Below are positions 63,970 through 64,000 of a stretch of DNA of 64,000 nt, piece after piece. How positions within the stretch are numbered: the first letter of the stretch is position 1; each line of letters opens with the position of its first letter. The notes beneath the pieces were generated by a model, which worked only from the letters and a program-made list of their open reading frames with translations, made no database searches and was not told the DNA's origin. Origin of the DNA: JAABRB01 sp041617635. Its GTDB lineage: Bacteria > Pseudomonadota > Gammaproteobacteria > Burkholderiales > SG8-39. The stretch is from the NCBI GenBank assembly GCA_041617635.1, contig JBFJOO010000007.1, positions 1-64,000 on the forward strand, written 5' to 3'. The position numbers and the translations under genes are program-made.

Positions 63970-64000
63970 ATGAAGCACCTCCCCCCGCGCGACGCATTCG
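63970..64000 (+). CDS. Start of a divergent gene cut by the window edge
   Basis: An ATG at 63970 opens a frame reading MKHLPPRDAF to the end of the window. A TATACT -10-like hexamer lies at 63932-63937 with no good -35. Too little is visible to name a family, and the gene itself is uncertain. Confidence 0.3.
   Translation, partial: MKHLPPRDAF

Overview
The window looks like an origin-proximal segment of a high-GC betaproteobacterial chromosome. This rests on gene order: rpmH-rnpA-yidD-yidC-mnmE diverging from dnaA-dnaN-gyrB, mnmG-rsmG-parA-parB next to a complete F1Fo ATP synthase operon, the dprA-smg-topoisomerase and def-fmt blocks, and rsmB-DUF4390-ntrY-ntrX-trkA-trkH. No species can be named from the sequence alone. 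Most genes left of dnaA point left and many to the right point right, as expected if replication starts near 35.5-37 kb.

Layout. 1-1.1 kb: the end of a Rieske dioxygenase alpha subunit and its beta subunit. 1.1-8.0 kb (minus strand): a three-gene TRAP transporter (dctPQM type), a TauE/SafE exporter, a HAD phosphatase coupled to a DsbA-fold isomerase, and glpD. 8.1-15.3 kb: atpIBEFHAGDC with a recognisable promoter. 15.3-18.1 kb: an accessory island (FAH-family hydrolase, histone-deacetylase-like hydrolase, outer-membrane protein) between atpI and parB. 18.2-22.4 kb: parB-parA-rsmG-mnmG with tightly overlapping genes and two parS sites just upstream. 22.5-31.5 kb: a second accessory block with a TAXI-type TRAP transporter plus universal stress protein, a class III aminotransferase, GTP-dependent PEP carboxykinase and an AbrB-family membrane protein. 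31.5-40.7 kb: the replication and translation core around dnaA. 40.7-50.2 kb: an ICMT-like methyltransferase, a small kinase-like protein, topoisomerase III, smg, dprA, a LysM protein, def, fmt, htpX. 50.3-58.8 kb: rsmB, DUF4390, NtrY/NtrX-type two-component system, TrkA/TrkH potassium uptake. 58.9-64 kb: a small lipoprotein, a RidA-family protein and metH, with the first codons of a divergent gene at the right edge.

The most notable region is the 63.5-63.9 kb leader of metH. Reading toward metH it holds a TTGACA promoter, a sequence matching the SAM-II riboswitch pseudoknot, an intrinsic terminator with a T-run, then a 64-codon upstream ORF. That ORF begins with a diverged copy of the metH start, is in the same frame as metH, contains two hairpins, and stops 6 nt before the metH ATG. 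A matching hairpin sits between trkA and trkH. The other point of interest is the NtrX-type regulator, whose AAA+ domain has lost Walker A, GAFTGA and the terminal arginine motif. No CRISPR array, insertion sequence, tRNA or rRNA gene was seen.
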